Source: Streptomyces sp. NBC_01353 (GTDB taxonomy: Bacteria; Actinomycetota; Actinomycetes; Streptomycetales; Streptomycetaceae). From it: a stretch of DNA of 64,000 nt. The notes beneath the pieces were generated by a model that ran no database searches, had not been told where the DNA came from, and saw only the letters and a program-made list of their open reading frames with translations. Below, in pieces: positions 8,189-18,149 of this stretch. The stretch covers positions 248,001 through 312,000 of the forward strand of contig NZ_CP108352.1 of the NCBI RefSeq assembly GCF_036237275.1, in the 5' to 3' direction. Position 1 is the stretch's first letter, and each line of letters opens with the position of its first letter. A program made the position numbers and the translations under genes.

Positions 8189-9736
8189 ATGCTCAACCTC
8201 TCGATCCTCCTCGAAGACTCCGCCCGCACGTTCCCGGACCGGGACGCACTCGTGCTCGGCTCGAACCGGCTGACGTACAGTCAGGTCGACGCAGCGGCGA
8301 ACCAGGTCGCCAACCTGCTGGTGTCCCGGGGCATCCGGCCCGGCGACAAGGTCGCCCTCAGCTGCCCCAATCTGCCGTATTTCCCCATCGTCTACTACGG
8401 CGTGCTCAAGGCGGGTGCGGTCGTGGTCCCGCTCAATGTCCTGCTCAAGGGCCGCGAGATCGCCTACCACCTGGCCGACTCGGACGTCTCGGCGTACTTC
8501 TGCTTCGAAGGGACTCCGGAGCTGGCCATGGCCGCAGAGGGCCATGCCGGATACCAAGAGGCCGGAACGGTCGAGCACTTCTTCGTCATCACCGCCGATC
8601 AGGAGGCTCCCAGCCCGATCGCCGGTACCGAGACACTCGGCCGGGCACTCGCCGGCATGAGCACCGTGTTCGAGTCGGTGGTCAGGGAGCCCGCCGACAC
8701 CGCGGTCATCCTGTACACCTCGGGAACGACGGGCCGGCCCAAGGGCGCCGAACTCTCCCACTCGAACACGATGATGAACGTGGTGGCCAACAACCGGCTG
8801 TTCCGCAACGAACCGGCCACCGACAGCCACGTGGTGTGCCTTCCCCTGTTCCACACCTTCGGCGCGACGGTGCAGATGCACGCGGGGTTCTCGGTCGCGG
8901 CGACCTTGCACCTCGTACCGCGCTTCGCCGCCCGTGAGGTGGTCGAGCTGATGAACCGCGAGGTCATCACGTTCTTCGCCGGTGTTCCGACGATGTGGTG
9001 GGGACTGCTCAACGCCCTCACCGACGACATCGACGTCCACCGGATCGCCGACAACCTGCGGATCGGAATCTCCGGTGGGGCGGCCCTGCCGGTCGAAATC
9101 ATCAACCAGGTCAAGCAGCGTCTCGACATCACCGTGCTCGAAGGGTACGGGCTGTCCGAGACGTCGCCCGTCGCCACGTTCAGCGATCCCCGGCTCGAAC
9201 CCCGGCCGGGCTCGATCGGCATCCCGATCTGGGGTGTGGAGCTCAAGCTGATTCGACCGGACTGGACAGAGGTCACCCAGGCCGGGGAGGTCGGGGAGAT
9301 CGCGATCAGAGGCCACAACGTCATGAAGGGCTACTACAACCGCCCAGAGGCGACGGCCGAGGTGATCCGCGATGGATGGTTCCGCACCGGAGATCTCGCA
9401 CGACGCGACGAGGACGGCTTCTACTACATCGTCGACCGTGCGAAGGACCTCATCATCCGCGGGGGTTTCAACGTCTACCCCCGCGAGATCGAGGAGGTAC
9501 TGCTCACCCATCCCGCGGTGAGCCTGGCGGCGGTCATCGGTGTCCCCCACGACAGCCACGGCGAAGAGATCAAGGCTTTCGTGATCCTCGAGGAGGACGC
9601 CGTCGTCACCGCCGATGAACTCGTCGCCTGGGGCAGGGAACAGATGGCCTCGTACAAGTACCCCCGCATCGTCGAACTCGTGTCGAGCCTGCCGATGACC
9701 TCCACCGGGAAGATCCTCAAGCGCCGGCTGACCTGA
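8189..9736 (+). CDS. Acyl-CoA synthetase (AMP-dependent ligase)
   Basis: 515-aa adenylate-forming CoA ligase, second in the cluster. Motifs: phosphate loop LYTSGTTGRPKG, LEGYGLSETSP, WFRTGDLARRDEDGF, RAKDLIIRGGFNVYPREIEE and the terminal catalytic lysine in STGKILKRRL. It resembles long-chain or medium-chain fatty-acyl ligases more than aryl-CoA ligases, but substrate choice cannot be read reliably. ATG 8189 is chosen because CTGGAG lies just upstream; the frame is open further, overlapping the previous stop at 8066-8069, but that extension is poor in motif content. Probably activates the acid made by the upstream aldehyde dehydrogenase. Confidence 0.88.
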   Translation: MLNLSILLEDSARTFPDRDALVLGSNRLTYSQVDAAANQVANLLVSRGIRPGDKVALSCPNLPYFPIVYYGVLKAGAVVVPLNVLLKGREIAYHLADSDVSAYFCFEGTPELAMAAEGHAGYQEAGTVEHFFVITADQEAPSPIAGTETLGRALAGMSTVFESVVREPADTAVILYTSGTTGRPKGAELSHSNTMMNVVANNRLFRNEPATDSHVVCLPLFHTFGATVQMHAGFSVAATLHLVPRFAAREVVELMNREVITFFAGVPTMWWGLLNALTDDIDVHRIADNLRIGISGGAALPVEIINQVKQRLDITVLEGYGLSETSPVATFSDPRLEPRPGSIGIPIWGVELKLIRPDWTEVTQAGEVGEIAIRGHNVMKGYYNRPEATAEVIRDGWFRTGDLARRDEDGFYYIVDRAKDLIIRGGFNVYPREIEEVLLTHPAVSLAAVIGVPHDSHGEEIKAFVILEEDAVVTADELVAWGREQMASYKYPRIVELVSSLPMTSTGKILKRRLT

Positions 9737-9878
9737 GGCCGAGCAGAGGGGCATCCGCGGAGTGCGGAGCACGCTGTTCCGCAGAGATCGCCGAAGACAC
9801 ACCACGAACCGAACCACACAGCGAAGCGCTGGCTATCGGCCACTGCCCTCCCCCTGACCGCCCAGTAGGAGCAGCGAG

Positions 9879-11225
9879 ATGAAAACGGACAACGTCGAGT
9901 ACACCACCTTCAGCGGGTGGGTCGACCCGCCCGACAACGTCCAGTCCGCCCTGAACGGAGACGTCACCTGTGCGGTCGCGGTCGTGGGCGGAGGCCTGGC
10001 CGGCATGTCGACGGCGCTGCGGCTGGCCGAGCGTGGCCAGGACGTGGTGTTGCTGGAGGCCGAGTTCTGCGGCCACGGCTCTGCCTCGCGCAACGCCGGG
10101 CAGCTGGCAGGTGCCCCGGGCGGCGACATCCAGCTCCTGAACCTGCTCTACCGCAAGAGGTTTCCCGACATCGTTCGGTTCGCCGAGAACTCCGCGCACT
10201 TCGTGGAGCACCTGATCGAACGACTGGACATCGATTGCGACTACGAGGCGACCGGCAACGTCTGCGTCGCGGTGTCTCGCGGACAGATGGGTCGCGTGCG
10301 TCGCGTGACCAAGATCCTGCAGAGGTCCGGTGCGAACGTCGAACTCGGCACGAGCGCGGAGCTCGGCATCCCCCGCGGATTCCTCGGCGGGATGCGCGAG
10401 TCCGTGGGCGGGATGATGAACCCCGGCAAGTTCAGCCTGGGCATCCGCCGCGCCGTCCTCTCCTCGAGCGCCCGGGTCTTCGAGCGGACGAGGGTCACCG
10501 ACATCACGCGGGACGGCGGTCATGTCGCCATCAGGACACCCGGAGGTGTGGTGCGCGCGAACAAGAGCGTGCTCGCGACGAACGCCTTCGGCGGCGCGCT
10601 GTCCATCACTCCGAAGCGACTCTCCGTGCCGATCTGGGTCACCGAGGTGGAGACCGAGCCGATCGACCCCGCGCGCCTGGCAGCCCTGGGGTGGACCAGC
10701 CGGTCGGGCGTGGTCACCCAACACAACTTCATGGAGAACTACCGGCTGACCTCGCGCAATACCATCGTGTTCGGCGTCCGCCGGATCGAACGCGGGAAGA
10801 ACTACCCGCTTCCTTCGAGGAAGCCGGACGAGGCGGTCGTCGCCGATCTCGCGCGCGGCTTCGAGACGCGCTTCCCCGCGCTGGCCGATGTCGCAGCCGC
10901 TCGCGCTTGGGGTGGATGGATCGGGATCACCTCGTCGTGGCTTCCGCTCGCCGGCAAGATCGACGACGACGTCTTCTACTCGGTCGCCTGCAACGGCCAC
11001 GGCCTGGCCCAGGCACCGTACCTCGGCTCACTCATCGCCGACCTGATCGTGGACGGGGAGCAGCACGAGGACCTGAAGGCGCTCTGGGTGAAGAAGCCCC
11101 GGTTCCCGCGCCCCGTGATGATGGGCGCTCCAGGGCTTCGAACCATCTGGGCCGTCGATCGCTTCAACGACCGCGTCAACGGAAGCCGGCGGAACGCCCG
11201 ACGCGGCGCGGCTCCGGTGAACTGA
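9879..11225 (+). CDS. FAD-dependent oxidoreductase, DAO family (gamma-glutamyl-amine oxidase-like)
   Basis: 448 aa. The N-terminal dinucleotide motif VAVVGGGLAGMSTALRLAE starts near residue 30 and ends with an acidic residue in VVLLEAE. The flavin-contact motif GSASRNAGQLAGAPGG is typical of PuuB and glycine/sarcosine-oxidase-like enzymes, and the C-terminal SVACNGHGLAQAPYLG closes the FAD site. The family oxidises secondary or primary amines with release of peroxide. Together with the C26 hydrolase at 1-368 it suggests oxidation of a gamma-glutamylated amine. It ends the rightward run and is followed by about 300 non-coding bases. Confidence 0.88.
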   Translation: MKTDNVEYTTFSGWVDPPDNVQSALNGDVTCAVAVVGGGLAGMSTALRLAERGQDVVLLEAEFCGHGSASRNAGQLAGAPGGDIQLLNLLYRKRFPDIVRFAENSAHFVEHLIERLDIDCDYEATGNVCVAVSRGQMGRVRRVTKILQRSGANVELGTSAELGIPRGFLGGMRESVGGMMNPGKFSLGIRRAVLSSSARVFERTRVTDITRDGGHVAIRTPGGVVRANKSVLATNAFGGALSITPKRLSVPIWVTEVETEPIDPARLAALGWTSRSGVVTQHNFMENYRLTSRNTIVFGVRRIERGKNYPLPSRKPDEAVVADLARGFETRFPALADVAAARAWGGWIGITSSWLPLAGKIDDDVFYSVACNGHGLAQAPYLGSLIADLIVDGEQHEDLKALWVKKPRFPRPVMMGAPGLRTIWAVDRFNDRVNGSRRNARRGAAPVN

Positions 11226-11520
11226 CCGGGCCCATAGGCAGAGGGGGTCTCGGGGGCTGCCGTCGAATCGGCCGATCCGCGGGGCCCCCTCGGCACGTGT
11301 GCATGGCTGTCACCGACGGGCTGCGGCCGACGTAACGGTGGACGGCCGGCGTGTGGTGGTCCGCGTGGTCGCCTGGTCCGTCCCACGCGCGGCCGCTGTT
11401 ACGCCTTCCACGCTCGGGTGCCCGGGGTCCTGGAGCGATACCAGCGGCGAGCGGCGGCGAGGTGACCGCCGAAGGCCGAGTTTCTGATCCATGGGGTCGC
11501 GCCCCTGGGGCCGCCTCCCG
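11226..11520. other. Gap after catabolic cluster
   Basis: About 295 bases with no convincing gene, promoter or hairpin terminator. It separates the catabolic cluster from genes on the opposite strand and may mark the edge of an acquired segment (inference). Confidence 0.4.
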
Positions 11521-11820
11521 TCAGACGCTGTCCAGGGCGGACACCAGGCTGGCCACCGTGACGGTGTTGAAGACGAACGCGATACACGCGTTGACCGTCA
11601 CGGTCCGGCGCGTCTCCCGGGACATCACGGTGACATCGGTCGTGCCGAACGTCGTCACGACCGAAATGGCGAAATGGACGTAGTCGACCCAGGTCGCGGT
11701 TTCGCCGCCGGGGAATTCCAACGCCTTTTCGCGCTCCACGAGATCGTCGGCCTGAAAGGCGACGGCGAACGACACGGCCGCGCAGATCCAGGCGATGGCG
11801 ACCATGGTGAGTGCCACCAC
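11521..11820 (-). pseudogene. DUF1345-like membrane protein, C-terminal fragment
   Basis: About 99 residues with three hydrophobic segments: [20 protein letters not shown], a segment starting [16 protein letters not shown], and [20 protein letters not shown]. The motif [17 protein letters not shown] matches the C-terminal half of DUF1345 integral membrane proteins (recognition from memory). Full members are about twice this length, and no matching N-terminal half is visible upstream before the symporter stop at 12021. GTG 11820 or 11817 or ATG 11805 could start translation. Either a shortened relative or a truncated remnant; I favour remnant. Confidence 0.5.
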
Positions 11821-12020
11821 CGCCCGGGAAGCCGGTTCGAACGTGGAGCCGATGTGGTCAGGACCTGCCGTCTCGGCGGGGGCGCCGTGACCGCCCGGGT
11901 CGACCGCCCGCCGGCGGCGCGGCGGAGCGGTCCGAGGGGACCGGCCCCGACGCCCGGCGGTCCGCCGTCTCCTTACGTGAGATGGGGCACGACCAGCGAA
12001 CCGATCACCGCCTCCGTTCC

Positions 12021-13628
12021 CTATCCCCTCACCCGGTCGTACGCGGCCTGCCGAGGATCGCCCTCGGCCCGCCGGGACGGCCTCCTGCTGCCGAGCCACC
12101 CGAGGAGGAACGCCGCCGGGACGGAGAACAGGCCGGGGGTGTGGAACGGGTACCAGTCGAATGCCGCTTCCGGCCACAGCGCGTACGCGGTGCCGGAGAC
12201 GATGGGCGAGCAGACCGTGAGCACCGTGCAGAGGAACAGTCCGCCGTAGACCGACCACGACAGCCCTCGGCGGTTGAACCCCGGCCAGAAGAAGGAGTAG
12301 ACCAGCACGGGGAAGACGCACGTCGCCGCGACACTCAGCGAGAAGGTGACCAGGAACTCGACGGGGTACTGGTGGACCGCGGCGGCCAGCGTCAGGCCGC
12401 CCACGCACAGGGCGACGACGACCGAGCGGAGAGCCCGGATCTCGCCCTGGTTCGTGAGAGGGCGGCCGGTCCGGGCGAGGACGTCGCGCGTGAGGGAGAC
12501 GGCGGCGGCGAAGGTCACACTGGTCACCGCTGTCAGCACGGCGAGGAAGGCGACGCACGCCATGACGGTGATGAGGACCACGCGTGCCGTCGACGCCTGG
12601 CCGAGGACGCCGGAGGCGAGCAGGATCGGGGCCGTCTGGCCGTTCGCGTCGACCCCGCCGATCACCTCGCTGCCGACCACGGCTGCCGCCGCGAATCCGG
12701 TCGTGATCAGGAGGAGGTAGAAGGCACCTGTCAGCCCCACCGCGATGCTCGTGGACCGTCGTGCGTACCACCCGTTCTGCGAGGCGGCGACACGGAGGAT
12801 CAGGTGCGGCATCATCGCCGTACCGAGAACGACGATGACGTGGTCGCTGATGGTGTTCAGCGGGCCGAGCCCCGCCGTGTGCGCCCAGAGTCCCCGGCTC
12901 AGATACGCGTCCGGATCCGTACTCCGTTCCACCGCGGCCGAGAGCAGGGCGCCCGGGCTCCACGAGAACTTCCGCAGGGCGAGCAGGGTGACCACCGCGA
13001 GCGTCACCAGCGTGACGGGCACCTTGACGACCTGCACGAAGCTGGTGCCCCTCAGGTCCGCCACCCCCGCGAAACAGGCGACGAGGCAGCCCATCAGCAC
13101 CGTGCAGACCACCTGGGCCGCGTCGCTCGACATGCCGATCAGGAGGGCCGCGCTGATGCCGGCGGCCCGCAGCTGGACCATGAGCAGAGGGATCGTGATG
13201 ACGAGCGTCACCACCGCCGCCGCCGTGCGCGGTCCTTGGCCTGACGCACGCAGGGAGAAGAGGCCGCCGAGCGTGTAGTGGCCGCTGGCGCGGATCTTCC
13301 GGGCGAAGAGGAGTAGAACACCGAGCGCGAGGACGCTGTCGACGGCTGAGGCGAACCCGTCGTACCCGAAGAGGGCGATCGCCCCCGAGACCGCGAACAG
13401 GGTGACGACCGTGATGAACTCGCCCGCCAGGGCGAAGCCGTTGAAGACCGGCGATAGGGACCGATCGGCGATGTGGAGGTTCTCCGGACGGTCGTCCTGG
13501 CTCGCGAGGGTGAAGACCCACAGCAGACACAGGCCGATGAAGACCAGGAAGGCACTGATCACGGGGGCCCGGGCGGCCGAGCCGACCGGATCGAGTACGC
13601 CCGAGCTCAGGAGAAGCGGAGTGGTCAC
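12021..13628 (-). CDS. Sodium:solute symporter, SSS family (ActP/MctC type)
   Basis: About 535-aa integral membrane carrier with some 13 hydrophobic segments, for example [20 protein letters not shown] and [20 protein letters not shown]. The signature region [13 protein letters not shown] and the [14 protein letters not shown] stretch are typical of cation/acetate or monocarboxylate symporters of this family. GTG 13628 begins four bases after the DUF485 stop; an in-frame GTG at 13664 would overlap that gene. The DUF485/SSS pair is the known arrangement of acetate-type permeases (yjcH-actP). The substrate, probably a short carboxylate, is inferred from this pairing. Confidence 0.88.
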   Translation of the reverse strand: MTTPLLLSSGVLDPVGSAARAPVISAFLVFIGLCLLWVFTLASQDDRPENLHIADRSLSPVFNGFALAGEFITVVTLFAVSGAIALFGYDGFASAVDSVLALGVLLLFARKIRASGHYTLGGLFSLRASGQGPRTAAAVVTLVITIPLLMVQLRAAGISAALLIGMSSDAAQVVCTVLMGCLVACFAGVADLRGTSFVQVVKVPVTLVTLAVVTLLALRKFSWSPGALLSAAVERSTDPDAYLSRGLWAHTAGLGPLNTISDHVIVVLGTAMMPHLILRVAASQNGWYARRSTSIAVGLTGAFYLLLITTGFAAAAVVGSEVIGGVDANGQTAPILLASGVLGQASTARVVLITVMACVAFLAVLTAVTSVTFAAAVSLTRDVLARTGRPLTNQGEIRALRSVVVALCVGGLTLAAAVHQYPVEFLVTFSLSVAATCVFPVLVYSFFWPGFNRRGLSWSVYGGLFLCTVLTVCSPIVSGTAYALWPEAAFDWYPFHTPGLFSVPAAFLLGWLGSRRPSRRAEGDPRQAAYDRVRG

Positions 13629-13632
13629 CAGG

Positions 13633-13980
13633 TCACCGCCCGAGCTCTCGCGCGGACGACGCACCCGCGGGCTCGACCGGGGACACGTCGGACTTCAGGG
13701 ACTGCTCGGCGGGGGCGCACAGTCGCGTGGAACGGCCTTCGAACCACCCCACCGCGGCGAGGAAGACACCGAGTTGCAGGACTCCCCATACAAGGCCGAG
13801 TGTGAGCCGCCCGTACACGTGGGCCCCGGAAAGGAGAGTGGAGCAGGACAGTACGACGCCTACGACGAGCGGCGCCGCGTTGACAACTAGGAACGTTCGC
13901 CGGACGCGCCGCCCGGCACCGTCGTCTCGTGTCGGTGCGGGCGGACCGCCTGGCGGAGCCGGGACGAAGGGGAAGTGCAC
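13633..13980 (-). CDS. DUF485-type small membrane protein
   Basis: 115 aa with two hydrophobic segments, FLVVNAAPLVVGVVLSCSTL and TLGLVWGVLQLGVFLAAVGW, separated by a short loop, the DUF485 layout. The N-terminus is Pro-rich and the C-terminus polar. GTG start at 13980 preceded by GGAGG on the minus strand. It is translated just ahead of the SSS symporter (four-base gap), as in other SSS permease operons, and probably assists or stabilises the carrier. Confidence 0.75.
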   Translation of the reverse strand: MHFPFVPAPPGGPPAPTRDDGAGRRVRRTFLVVNAAPLVVGVVLSCSTLLSGAHVYGRLTLGLVWGVLQLGVFLAAVGWFEGRSTRLCAPAEQSLKSDVSPVEPAGASSARELGR

Positions 13981-14250
13981 GGAAGCCTCCGGGCAGCGAG
14001 GGTACGGGTGGGGTAACGGCCCGGGTCCCGCCGTGGCCCGCGTGGGGCTCTGCTGGTCCGGGTGGCCCCCGCGACCGGCCTGTTGGGCCGGGGCGTCGGA
14101 GAGGCGGGCACGGCTGACGGTACGATCAAAGCCGATGCCGAATCGCTTTCGAGTTTACGCATGGTTGATCGCGAACCGTCAACCGCCCCCGGTGACCTGC
14201 TCACTCCTCACCCGGTGGCAGGGGTCCGCCCGCTTCCGGACAATGCCCTT

Positions 14251-16429
14251 ATGAGGACCGATGTCGACGCCTTCCTCTGCCGCCTGGCTCAGGAGCTCAG
14301 GCCGCGGACGGACGAGTCGGTCGACGCCATGCTGCGGAACACCCACACCGAGCTTCCCGAGCTGTGGCGCTACGACGAGATCGCGGCCCTCGCGGCCGAG
14401 GAGACGGCCGGGCACGTCACCGCGTTTCTGGATGCGCTCGAACACGGCCTTGACGCGGCAGAGGTCGCGGCACCGCCCCAGTCCGTGGAGCTCGCCCGGA
14501 GGTTCGCCCGGAACGGCGTGCCGATCAGCACGCTCCTGCGTGCCTACCGGCTCGGTCACGTCGCACTGCTCCAGTTGATCCAGGCGGAGGCGCCGCGGCT
14601 CACCGACGACCCGGAGCTGATCAACGCCGCGGCGCTGCGGCTGATGGCGGCGGGTTTCGCGTACGTGGACCGCGGTTCTGTTCGCGTCGTCTCGGCCTAC
14701 CAGGAGGAACGCGACCGCCGGCTGCAGCGGCGGCTCATTCTGGCCAACGAGGCGGGTCGGCGTATCGGAACCACGCTCGACATCGGCCGTACCGCCCAGG
14801 AACTGGCGGACGTCGGCACCGACGACTTCGCCGGCCTCGTCACCGTCGACCTCCTCGTCTCCGTCGTCGACGACGAGGACCCGTCGCCGCCGTCGGGCCC
14901 GTCATTGCTGCGCCGCGTCGCCCAGCGGTCCGTACCGGGCGACGGCACCACGGAGTTCCCCGTACCGATCGGACGGACACACACCTATCCCGCGGAATCG
15001 GAGTCGGCCCACGCGCTGGCCACCGGCACGCCTGTTCTGCACCGCGTCGGGGCATCCGACTTCTCGTACGACGAAAGGGGAGGCCCCGCGAGTGGCGACT
15101 TCCACTCGGTCCTACTGCTGCCCCTGTTGGCCCGTGGCGAGACGCTGGGCCTCGTCCAGTTCCTCCGTACCGGGGGCTCGCCCCCCTTCGACGAGGACGA
15201 TCTCCTTCTCGCCCAGGAGATCGCCGCCAGAGCGGCGGTGTCCATCGACAACGCCCGCCGGTACACCCACGAGCGTTCCACAGCGCTCACCCTCCAGCGC
15301 AGCCTGCTGCCGCGGCACGCGGTGGAACAGTCCGCCGTCATCGCGGCCTCGCGCTACCTGCCCAGTGGATCCCGCGCCGGCGTGGGCGGTGACTGGTACG
15401 ACGTGATCCCGCTGTCCGGAGCCCGAGTCGCCCTCGTCGTGGGCGATGTCGTCGGACGCGGACTGCGCGCAGCCGCCACCATGGGCCGCCTCCGGATGGC
15501 CGTGCGCGCCTTCGCGGACATCGACCTGATGCCCGACGAGCTGCTCACGCATCTGGACGACGTGGTCATCCGTCTCCAGCACGAGGAAGGGCAGGACGCG
15601 GGCGAGACCAGCGCCACCTGCCTGTACGCGGTCTACGACCCGGTCTCCCGCGTGTGCTCGCTGGCCAGCGCCGGGCACGTCCTGCCCGGCCGTGGCCACT
15701 CCCCCGGACGGCGAGGGCGACGCTCCGGGCTCCCGGTCGGCCGAGTTCCCGGAGATGCCGATCGGCCCTCCGCTGGGCCTGGGCGGACTCCCCTTCGAAA
15801 CCGTGCAGCTCGAACTGGCAGAGGGGAGCCTGCTGGCCCTGTTCACCGACGGGCTCATCCAGAGCCGGACACGCGACGTCGACACCGCTCGCGGGGTGCT
15901 GCGCGATGTTCTCGCCCAGGGGTCCGAGTCGCCGGACGAAGTCTGCGACCGGCTGATCGCCGCGCTGTTGCCGGAGCGCGCCGTCGACGACATCGCCCTG
16001 CTGGTGGCCCGCACCATGTCGCTCGACCCGGGCCACGTGGCCACCCTCGCCCTCCCCTCCGACCCGGCGGCCGTCGCCGGGGCGCGCCGCTTCGCCGCCG
16101 ACACGCTGACCGCCTGGGGGCTCGACGAGCTCTCATTCACAACCGAGCTCATCGTCAGCGAACTGGTGACGAACGCGATCCGCTACGGCAAGAGCCCGAT
16201 CCACCTGCGAATGATCCTCCAGTCCACACTGACCTGCGAGGTCTTCGACGCCAACAGCACCTCCCCGCACCTACGACGCGCCCGCACCTACGACGAGGGC
16301 GGCCGCGGACTGCTCCTCGTCGCCCAGCTCGCCGAGCGCTGGGGCACACGGCACAGCCGTGAGGGGAAGGTCATCTGGGCGGAACAGGCCCTACTCATGG
16401 GCGATCTTCTCGCTGCCGCCGCCGATTGA
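14251..16429 (+). CDS. Stress-signalling PP2C: RsbRD-like N-domain, GAF, SpoIIE phosphatase, HATPase (frameshifted)
   Basis: Multi-domain regulator of the anti-sigma/anti-anti-sigma type. Order: helical N-terminal domain with NGVPISTLLRAYRLGHVALL, a GAF domain (SFDYERG-like region to AAVSIDNARRYTHE), a SpoIIE/PP2C domain (VGGDWYDVIPL, VVGDVVGRGLRAAA) and a GHKL kinase domain (ELIVSELVTNAIRYGK, YDEGGRGLLLVAQLAERWG). The frame breaks at the CCC of 15685-15687: reading one C fewer gives a continuous LPAVATPPDGEGDAP joining both halves. So one surplus base, mutation or sequencing error, separates the phosphatase end and kinase from the front. Starts at ATG 14251, 14161 or GTG 14062 are possible; 14251 begins at the first helix. 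Probably dephosphorylates STAS proteins such as the one at 51576. Confidence 0.8.
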
Positions 16430-16556
16430 CGCCCTGCCCACGGGCGCCCCCGGGCAGACGTCAGCTGACCGCCCGCACCGTCATGGCCGCCCCTGCCCTC
16501 AACCCCGACGCCCTCACGTGGCAGCGCACGGAGTGAAACCCAGAGACTACGAGACC

Positions 16557-16584
16557 TTGACGGCATCTGCCCCACAGCTAGACT
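16557..16584 (+). promoter_or_regulatory. Probable sigma-70-type promoter
   Basis: TTGACG (16557-16562), 16-base spacer, TAGACT (16579-16584). An operator-like inverted repeat overlaps the expected transcription start just downstream. Confidence 0.45.
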
Positions 16585-16587
16585 CGA

Positions 16588-16608
16588 AACTCGAATGTGA
16601 GTCGAGTT
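16588..16608. promoter_or_regulatory. Operator-like inverted repeat AACTCGA-N7-TCGAGTT
   Basis: Perfect 7-base arms around a 7-base spacer, directly after the -10 box. The half-site TCGAGTT also occurs near 17553, before the SDR remnant, and a related palindrome overlaps the start of the TetR gene. Probably bound by the TetR protein at 16848-17480 (inference). Confidence 0.5.
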
Positions 16609-16847
16609 CGAATCTTGCGCGATGCTTTCACGCCGCCCGCGCCGCGGATATCGCCGCGCGGGGGCGTCGAGAGAACGGAGCGACCCATGACCCTCTGCGC
16701 GTGGGGGCACACCGCCCCGCCAATTCGTCGAGTCTCAGGTCGTGGCGATGCCCTGCTCGCCCACCGACGACACCGCGCCTGCCGACCACAGGCACTCCGA
16801 AGCGGTCGCCGGACTCGGCGAGGACCGGCCTGCCGTACGCGATGTCG

Positions 16848-17480
16848 TCACCGCGTCCCTTTGGAAACGTACGTCTCCAGGTACGCGGTGACGAGGCGGC
16901 GCGCCTCGTCGATGATGGCATCGTCGCCAGCAGGCGAGCGCCGGAACGCGATGTCGAACAGCCGGGTGCCCACCTCGAAGGCGAGCAGCAGGACGAGCAG
17001 GGGGGTGTCGGCCGGCACGAGGCGCTGCTCGACGAGATGACGCCAGAGCCGTTCCGCCTGCGCTTCGTCGAAGGCGCGCACCATCTCGTCGAGCGTGGTG
17101 TGCCGTCCCGCGAACCACAGCTCGGTACAGCTGCGGTGGCGGCGAAGATAGTCGAGGAGCAGGTCGATCATGACATCGACGGCCTCGCGCAGTGTCTGTG
17201 CCCTGGGTTCGGCCAGTGTGGCCCCGATGAGCCGGTCCAGCTCACCCAGGTGTCGCTGCAGCAGTTCGGCGTCGACCTGGTACCGGTCGGCGAAGTAGTG
17301 GTACATCGACGCGATCGGGATGCCGGCGCGCTCGCCGGCAGCCTTAAGAGTGGCGGCCTCGTAGCCCTGCTCGGCGAGGAGCGCCTCGGCGGCGTCGAGG
17401 ATGGCCTTCCTGCGCTCCATGCCGCGGCGCTGGACCGCCGGTCGGGCCGGGGTCCGGCTTGTCGCATTTCTATCGAACAC
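16848..17480 (-). CDS. TetR-family transcriptional regulator
   Basis: About 210 aa. N-terminal HTH: AILDAAEALLAEQGYEAATL, then AGERAGIPIASMYHYFADRY. A helical regulatory domain with ELWFAGRHTTLDEMVRAF follows. The frame is open from 17531, but the palindrome 17479-17493 would then lie inside the gene. GTG 17480 or ATG 17420 are more sensible starts and I use 17480. It faces away from a decayed SDR gene and an APH fragment, a trio common in actinobacterial lipid or xenobiotic catabolism beside acyl-CoA dehydrogenases. Its target genes therefore seem to have decayed while the regulator persists. Confidence 0.8.
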   Translation of the reverse strand: MFDRNATSRTPARPAVQRRGMERRKAILDAAEALLAEQGYEAATLKAAGERAGIPIASMYHYFADRYQVDAELLQRHLGELDRLIGATLAEPRAQTLREAVDVMIDLLLDYLRRHRSCTELWFAGRHTTLDEMVRAFDEAQAERLWRHLVEQRLVPADTPLLVLLLAFEVGTRLFDIAFRRSPAGDDAIIDEARRLVTAYLETYVSKGTR

Positions 17481-17493
17481 GATTCGAGATCGT
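17479..17493. promoter_or_regulatory. Palindrome ACGAT-N5-ATCGT at TetR start
   Basis: Five-base arms around TCGAG, overlapping the proposed GTG start of the TetR gene. Position suits autoregulation. The TCGAG core echoes the repeat at 16588-16608. Confidence 0.45.
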
Positions 17494-17574
17494 ATCAGCG
17501 TGGTGGCCTCTCCTCGGCGCGTATTTGGCACACCCGGAACAACTCATGATCTCGAGTTGGATTCGACAGCCAAT

Positions 17575-18139
17575 ATTCGGCAAGCGAGCCGAACGCCTGG
17601 TCGCCGAGGGCGCGAAGGCGCTGATCACCGGACGCCGGGCCGCCCTCGGGCCGAGGCCGCCCCCGGGCCGAGGCCGTCCCCGCGCCGGGTGTCGCCGGCC
17701 ACGCCACCAACACCGCCACCATCGTTGAAGTCAACTTCCTCTCCGCTGTCGTGGGTACGGAAGATCCACCAGTCATGGTTGGCCGGACACGGCGGCGCAG
17801 TCGTCAGCATGGCCTCGCTCAGCGGCATCCGGCCGGAGCCCGGCATTGGGACGTACGGCGCCGGCAAGGCGACTGATGCATCTCACCAAGGAACTGGCCG
17901 TCGAACTCAGCCCGCGCATCCGGGTCAACGCAGTCGCTCAGGCCGTGGTGAGGACGAGGTTCGCCGCCGCGCTCAACGAGGGGGAGGACTCGGTCGCGGC
18001 GGAGTGCCCGCCGGCGCGACTCGGCGCCCCCGATGACATCGCGGGCGGCGTGGCGTTCCTGCTCTCCGCGGACGCGGCTTGGATGACAGGTCGGGCCATT
18101 GTCGTCGACGGCGGTCTCGCAGCGGCGGGCGGTGCCTGA
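17575..18139 (+). pseudogene. Short-chain dehydrogenase/reductase, multiply frameshifted
   Basis: Pieces of one SDR lie in order but in different frames. N-terminal Rossmann remnant ERLVAEGAKALITGR is near 17590-17640, the catalytic segment HGGAVVSMASLSGIRP then TYGAGKA (Ser, Tyr and Lys of the active site) is at about 17788-17870, and the C-terminus LMHLTKELAVELSPRIRVNA to AWMTGRAIVVDGGLA is at 17866-18139. One shift falls at 17868-17875. At least one more lies between 17640 and 17790, where the middle is also shortened. The glycine motif at the start is missing. Adjacent to a TetR gene and an APH fragment. Too many lesions for a single read error. Confidence 0.75.
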
Positions 18140-18149
18140 GGGGAGCGCA

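Larger units (their letters stand above)
16430..16847. other. Region without intact gene, holding a promoter and operator
   Basis: No coding sequence I can support. It holds the promoter and inverted repeat listed separately, followed by GGAG and an ATG at 16687 whose short frame looks like a beheaded gene start, suggesting the repressed gene was deleted. Confidence 0.4.

Noticed and set aside
12024-13530. Long minus-strand frame extending upstream of the DUF1345-like fragment
   Set aside because: Only its last 100 codons are protein-like; the rest is an out-of-frame reading of the SSS symporter.
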